From Emticicia soli (lineage in GTDB: Bacteria > Bacteroidota > Bacteroidia > Cytophagales > Spirosomataceae): DNA of 64,000 nt. Below, piece by piece: positions 60,539 to 64,000 of the stretch. Each line of letters begins with the position of its first letter. Within the stretch, counting starts at the first letter, position 1. Under the pieces are notes generated by a model. The model did no database searches. It was not told where the DNA came from and saw nothing but the letters and a program-made list of their open reading frames with translations. The DNA lies in NCBI RefSeq assembly GCF_037860775.1, contig NZ_JBBEWC010000011.1:190887-254886 (forward strand), read 5' to 3'. The translations under genes were made by a program, and so were the position numbers.

Positions 60539-62083
60539 TCAGTCATTATCCTCTACACGAAGCACCAATAAGCCAGCTATAATCATTGATACACCACCTA
60601 AAACAATGGTATGTAGTGTATTGGCATTGAATATTTTCATGGTGAAAAAACCAAGAATAGTGGCCGCAACTATTTGGGGGATTACAATAAAGAAATTAAA
60701 CACACCCATATAATAACCCATCTTTTTGGCTGGCAAAGCTCCTGAAAGAATAGCGTAAGGCATTGATAAAATGCTGGCCCATGCAACACCCACCAGCGCC
60801 ATTGATAGCACAATTAATTGTGGATTTGTAACAAAAGAAATAGAAATGAGGCCAATTCCGCCTATAATAAGGCAAATCATGTGCGTTATCTTACGGTTTG
60901 TTCGCATGGCTATCAACGGAATAATAAAAGCAAATAATGCCGCTACCCCGTTTCGTACACTCGAGCATACATTTAGCCAATCAGCCCCATCGTTGTATTC
61001 TTGTTTTACTCTTTGCAGATCGGCTACTTCGGCAGCACTTAAGATATTTTCTTTATTTTCTTCAAAATAATTGGCCAGATTAATAGAAATAGTTACCGGA
61101 TTCTGATTGGCTCTATACTCGTGTATTTCGTTTATATCAGCCTGCAAAGATTTAAAAATCTTACTGTCTTTGGCCGACAGGTCTGACGACTGTAGTTTGC
61201 TTTGTAATGCGGCCTCCATCTTTAAGACCAAGGCCTTATCTACACTCATATTATATTTAGTGCTGGTTACAGCATTGGTACTGTAAATCCACATAGCAAA
61301 TAAACCGAACCAAGTAAAAAACTGTACAAATGCCAGTTGTGCCATCGTTTTAGGCATTTTAAAAATTCCGACAAAGGTTTCTTTAAAACCATCTAAAAAC
61401 CCGGCGTTCTTCACTTCTTTTTTAAATTCCTCTATGTCTTCAGGCGGAAATTCATCTGTTGTAAATACTGTATAAAATACTGCAACCAGAAATGCAATTC
61501 CTCCCAGATAAAAGCTATATTTCACTGAATCAGGAATTTCGCCAGCAGGTGCTGTATTGCTGAAATTAAACCAGTTTGTAAAAATCCAGGGCAATAAAGC
61601 AGCAATAACCGAGCCCACACCAATAAAGAAGCTCTGCATGGCAAAGCCTGTGGTTCTTTGCTGTGAACTAAGTTTATCGCCAACAAATGCACGGAATGGC
61701 TCCATTGAAACATTAATAGAGGCATCAAGAATCCAGAGCATTCCGCCAGCTACCCATAATACCGAGGAGTTGGGCATTACGAAAAGGGCTAGTGTAGCCA
61801 GAATTGCGCCAACAAAGAAAAACGGACGCCTCCGACCCCAATATGGGTGCCAAGTGCGGTCGCTTAGGTAACCAATTATCGGTTGAACTATTAAACCTGT
61901 TACAGGGGCGGCTATCCAGAGCAAAGGTATTTCGTCTTTATTCGCGCCGAGAGTTTCAAAAATACGGCTCACGTTTGAGTTCTGCAGTTCGAACCCAAAC
62001 TGAATACCGAAGAATCCGAAACTCATGTTCCAGATTTGCCAGAACGAAAGCAGAGGTTTGTCTTTATTGACATTTGGTGTCAT
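60539..62083 (-). CDS. MFS sugar transporter (maltose/sucrose-type)
   Basis: A 514-residue inner-membrane protein with about twelve helices. It opens PLLSFWQIWNMSFGFFGIQF and has LIVQPIIGYLSDRTWHPYWG, then RRRPFFFVGAILATLALFVM, the MFS loop 2-3 signature of the GPH/SLC45-like sugar group. A long hydrophilic insertion of about 100 residues lies near 265-365 (SKLQSSDLSAKDSKIFKSLQ), more than is usual for the family. It is encoded 45 nt downstream of a GH13 gene, so uptake of maltodextrin or a similar alpha-glucoside is inferred. Confidence 0.88.
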   Translation of the reverse strand: MTPNVNKDKPLLSFWQIWNMSFGFFGIQFGFELQNSNVSRIFETLGANKDEIPLLWIAAPVTGLIVQPIIGYLSDRTWHPYWGRRRPFFFVGAILATLALFVMPNSSVLWVAGGMLWILDASINVSMEPFRAFVGDKLSSQQRTTGFAMQSFFIGVGSVIAALLPWIFTNWFNFSNTAPAGEIPDSVKYSFYLGGIAFLVAVFYTVFTTDEFPPEDIEEFKKEVKNAGFLDGFKETFVGIFKMPKTMAQLAFVQFFTWFGLFAMWIYSTNAVTSTKYNMSVDKALVLKMEAALQSKLQSSDLSAKDSKIFKSLQADINEIHEYRANQNPVTISINLANYFEENKENILSAAEVADLQRVKQEYNDGADWLNVCSSVRNGVAALFAFIIPLIAMRTNRKITHMICLIIGGIGLISISFVTNPQLIVLSMALVGVAWASILSMPYAILSGALPAKKMGYYMGVFNFFIVIPQIVAATILGFFTMKIFNANTLHTIVLGGVSMIIAGLLVLRVEDND

Positions 62084-62128
62084 TATTATAGGGTTTACAG
62101 GTTAAAGTATTTCAGGTGAGATTGGTTT

Positions 62129-63931
62129 TTACTCTATCTCAAAAATCAAGACGCTGTTTTTAGGTATATCAAGTTTTACTTTCTCTGAATTCGGTTCTTC
62201 AAGTACCAGTTTATTTCCAAAAGTACCTTTATATTTTCGTTTTGAAGTTGGGTCGAGTCCCATCATTTCCCAGGCGCCTTTTGGAATATTGATAGATGTT
62301 GAATATGAATTTTCTAAGTCAAAGTTGCAAATAAACAACATTTTTTGTTTTTCAGTGAAGCGTAGATAAGTAAATATTTTCTGGTCGTTATAATTAGGCG
62401 ATTGACCATGATTATTTAAATACTGTAAATCAAAAAATTGTCCGTTTTTTACAGCATCACTTGTATTTACAAATTTGAGTAAATCGGCGTAAAATTTACG
62501 TATTTTCTTTTGTTCGGGCGTTAGTTTACCTCCATCATATTTATGGTTATTTACCCAGTTCTGAAATTCGGGTACGCCCCAGTAGTCAAATATTGTAGTA
62601 CGGCCATCGTCTCCGCTAAAACCCTCTGCTCTATCTGGTGTTACGCCCAGCTCCTGTCCAAAATACAGCATTACCGGGCCGGTGTGCAAGGTTGCACTTA
62701 ACACCATTGACGGAACGGCTTTGAAGGCATCGCCAGCAAAGAATTTTGAACATATCCGATGCTCGTCATGGTTTTCAAGAAATCGAATCATGTGCTGTGC
62801 AAAATTACCCGATTCATTTTGCCAAACTCTGGTAATATCATTGGCATCACCTGCCCCTTGCATCAGGCGTCTTAAGGCATCATATAGCCCAACTTTATCG
62901 TAGAGATAATCAAACTTACCTTCATTGATATAAGACCAATAAGCTGCCGGATTGTAGATTTCGGCAATAAAAATTATTTCGGGATTTACTTTTTTCACTT
63001 CCGGTATCACCCAACCCCAAAACTCTTTAGGAACCATTTCGGCCATATCACACCTGAAACCATCAACGCCTTTAGATGCCCAGAATAAAAGAATGTCTTT
63101 CATTTTTAGCCAGGTATTAGGCACAGGATCAAAATGAGTTGTTCGATTTTCGAGGTAATCAACGCCATAGTTAAGTTTTACGGTTTCAAACCAATCGTTA
63201 ATACTTGGGTTAGGCATAAAAACATCGTTGCCTGTTGCTTTGGCAGGGCTCTCAATATACGGCTCTGTAACTTTTATAGGAGGGTTTACTCCATGAGGCA
63301 CTACAAAATCTTGCCCTACTACGTAATAAAAATTGTTATTAACTGCAAAATTTTTCGTTTTATCGTCATCTTCGCCAAAATCACGTACACCATTTGGTTT
63401 TACATCAGAATGATAGTTACGTGCAACATGGTTTGGTACAAAATCTATTATCACCTTCAAATCATTTTTGTGGTTCCGTTGTACCAAAGCTTCAAATTCC
63501 TTCATTCGGTTCTTGACGTTTACCGCCAGGTCGGGGTCAACATCATAGTAATCCTTAACAGCATAAGGCGAGCCGGCAATACCTTTTACAACCAACGGAT
63601 TATCTTTTGGTGAGCCATACTTTGAATAATCGGTCATGGTAGCGTGTTCTATAATGCCTGTGTACCAAACGTGCGACACACCAAATTTTCTGAGTGCTTG
63701 CAGTGCAGCATAGTTAATATCGTTGAATTTGCCGCTACCATTTTCTTTAATAGTGCCATTAAACTTATTGGTTGCATTGGTGTTTCCGAATAATCGTGTA
63801 TAAACCTGATATACTACTAGTTTATCTGTGTGTTTTTCAATCTTAGTTTTTTCTTTGGTCATTTTTTTAGGGGTTTGTGCCATTGCCCAATAACAGGAAA
63901 ACATCAGAGCAAAGCAAATTTTCTTATACAT
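62129..63931 (-). CDS. GH13 alpha-amylase family glycoside hydrolase
   Basis: A 600-residue exported protein: signal peptide MYKKICFALMFSCYWAMAQ, then a TIM barrel with the GH13 conserved regions: DFVPNHVAR, GFRCDMAEMVP (nucleophile Asp), IIFIAEIYNPAAYW (acid Glu) and FLENHDEHR (transition-state Asp). It should cleave alpha-glucosidic bonds in starch-like polymers, probably in the periplasm. The downstream MFS transporter gene suggests a starch or maltodextrin use unit. Other sus-like genes, if any, lie beyond the right edge. Confidence 0.92.
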   Translation of the reverse strand: MYKKICFALMFSCYWAMAQTPKKMTKEKTKIEKHTDKLVVYQVYTRLFGNTNATNKFNGTIKENGSGKFNDINYAALQALRKFGVSHVWYTGIIEHATMTDYSKYGSPKDNPLVVKGIAGSPYAVKDYYDVDPDLAVNVKNRMKEFEALVQRNHKNDLKVIIDFVPNHVARNYHSDVKPNGVRDFGEDDDKTKNFAVNNNFYYVVGQDFVVPHGVNPPIKVTEPYIESPAKATGNDVFMPNPSINDWFETVKLNYGVDYLENRTTHFDPVPNTWLKMKDILLFWASKGVDGFRCDMAEMVPKEFWGWVIPEVKKVNPEIIFIAEIYNPAAYWSYINEGKFDYLYDKVGLYDALRRLMQGAGDANDITRVWQNESGNFAQHMIRFLENHDEHRICSKFFAGDAFKAVPSMVLSATLHTGPVMLYFGQELGVTPDRAEGFSGDDGRTTIFDYWGVPEFQNWVNNHKYDGGKLTPEQKKIRKFYADLLKFVNTSDAVKNGQFFDLQYLNNHGQSPNYNDQKIFTYLRFTEKQKMLFICNFDLENSYSTSINIPKGAWEMMGLDPTSKRKYKGTFGNKLVLEEPNSEKVKLDIPKNSVLIFEIE

Positions 63932-63942
63932 CTTATTTAGGA

Positions 63943-63960
63943 CTTTCGCTTTTGCGAAAG
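63943..63960 (-). promoter_or_regulatory. Palindrome upstream of the GH13 gene
   Basis: CTTTCGC and GCGAAAG flank TTTT, 12 nt upstream of the GH13 ATG. A second repeat, GTTAGC/GCTAAC around CTCAT, lies at 63978-63994. They could be operator sites or leader hairpins. Confidence 0.4.
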
Positions 63961-64000
63961 AGTTTAAAAATAGTTAAGTTAGCCTCATGCTAACGAAAAA

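Noticed and set aside
63134..63613. 159-residue open frame on the plus strand
   Set aside because: Lies wholly antisense to the GH13 gene, whose catalytic motifs are intact.

Overview
The window reads as chromosomal DNA of a gliding-lineage Bacteroidota, most likely a Cytophagales member (Spirosomaceae or Leadbetterellaceae type; rank inferred, not tested). Supporting signs are a gldC gene, a type IX secretion C-terminal sorting domain, DUF5686, DUF4159 and DUF4197 proteins, AT-rich DNA, several TAnnTTTG -7 promoter elements and many strong stem-loop terminators. I see no rRNA, tRNA, CRISPR array, insertion sequence or prophage. Coding density is high and most genes are housekeeping or glycan-related.

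Layout: 1-1181, a truncated ferredoxin gene divergent from a LuxC-type acyl-CoA reductase. 1189-8065 (minus), a VWA/MoxR/acidic-protein module, an MBOAT acyltransferase, a 2-oxoacid dehydrogenase E2 and cinA. 8200-8928, a DUF4197 lipoprotein. 8988-13870 (minus), a compact rhamnose and rhamnogalacturonan operon: (alpha/alpha)6-type glycosidase, rhaM, rhaT, GH105. 14087-16873, gldC, a fatty acid desaturase, DUF4159 and rsmE. 16904-21312, two paralogous secreted sialate O-acetylesterase-like proteins. 21421-25719 (minus), an envelope operon: esterase, DUF5686 protein, L,D-transpeptidase.

26001-31569 (plus) is the most unusual block: an esterase, an ATP-grasp enzyme with a basic Lys/Ala/Pro tail, a YbdK/GCS2 carboxylate-amine ligase, a class I glutamine amidotransferase and a second, apparently circularly permuted ATP-grasp protein, closed by a terminator. 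These enzyme types form amide bonds, so I infer a small-molecule or peptide-tag pathway whose product is unknown. After it come a GH140 apiosidase-like protein, aconitase, topA, a Sir2 deacylase, a serine hydrolase, trxA and dnaE; then a PfkB kinase with an AGE-type epimerase, rpmI-rplT, a NuiA-like protein, a DUF937-like protein, a third acetylesterase-like protein with an NPCBM domain, dnaK, a trpS-PAP2-DUF2147 unit, DUF2461 and a class III aminotransferase. The right end holds a LytTR/LytS two-component pair and an MFS sugar transporter with a GH13 amylase-like enzyme.

Three non-coding signals stand out. A three-way-junction RNA with its own terminator lies at 58088-58305 on the minus strand, just upstream of the aminotransferase. 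A sigma-54-like -24/-12 promoter precedes dnaK. A perfect GC-rich palindrome (20-bp arms) interrupts the amidoligase cluster. Plant-polysaccharide genes (GH105, GH140, RhaT/RhaM, GH13, acetylesterase-like proteins) suggest a polysaccharide-degrading lifestyle.
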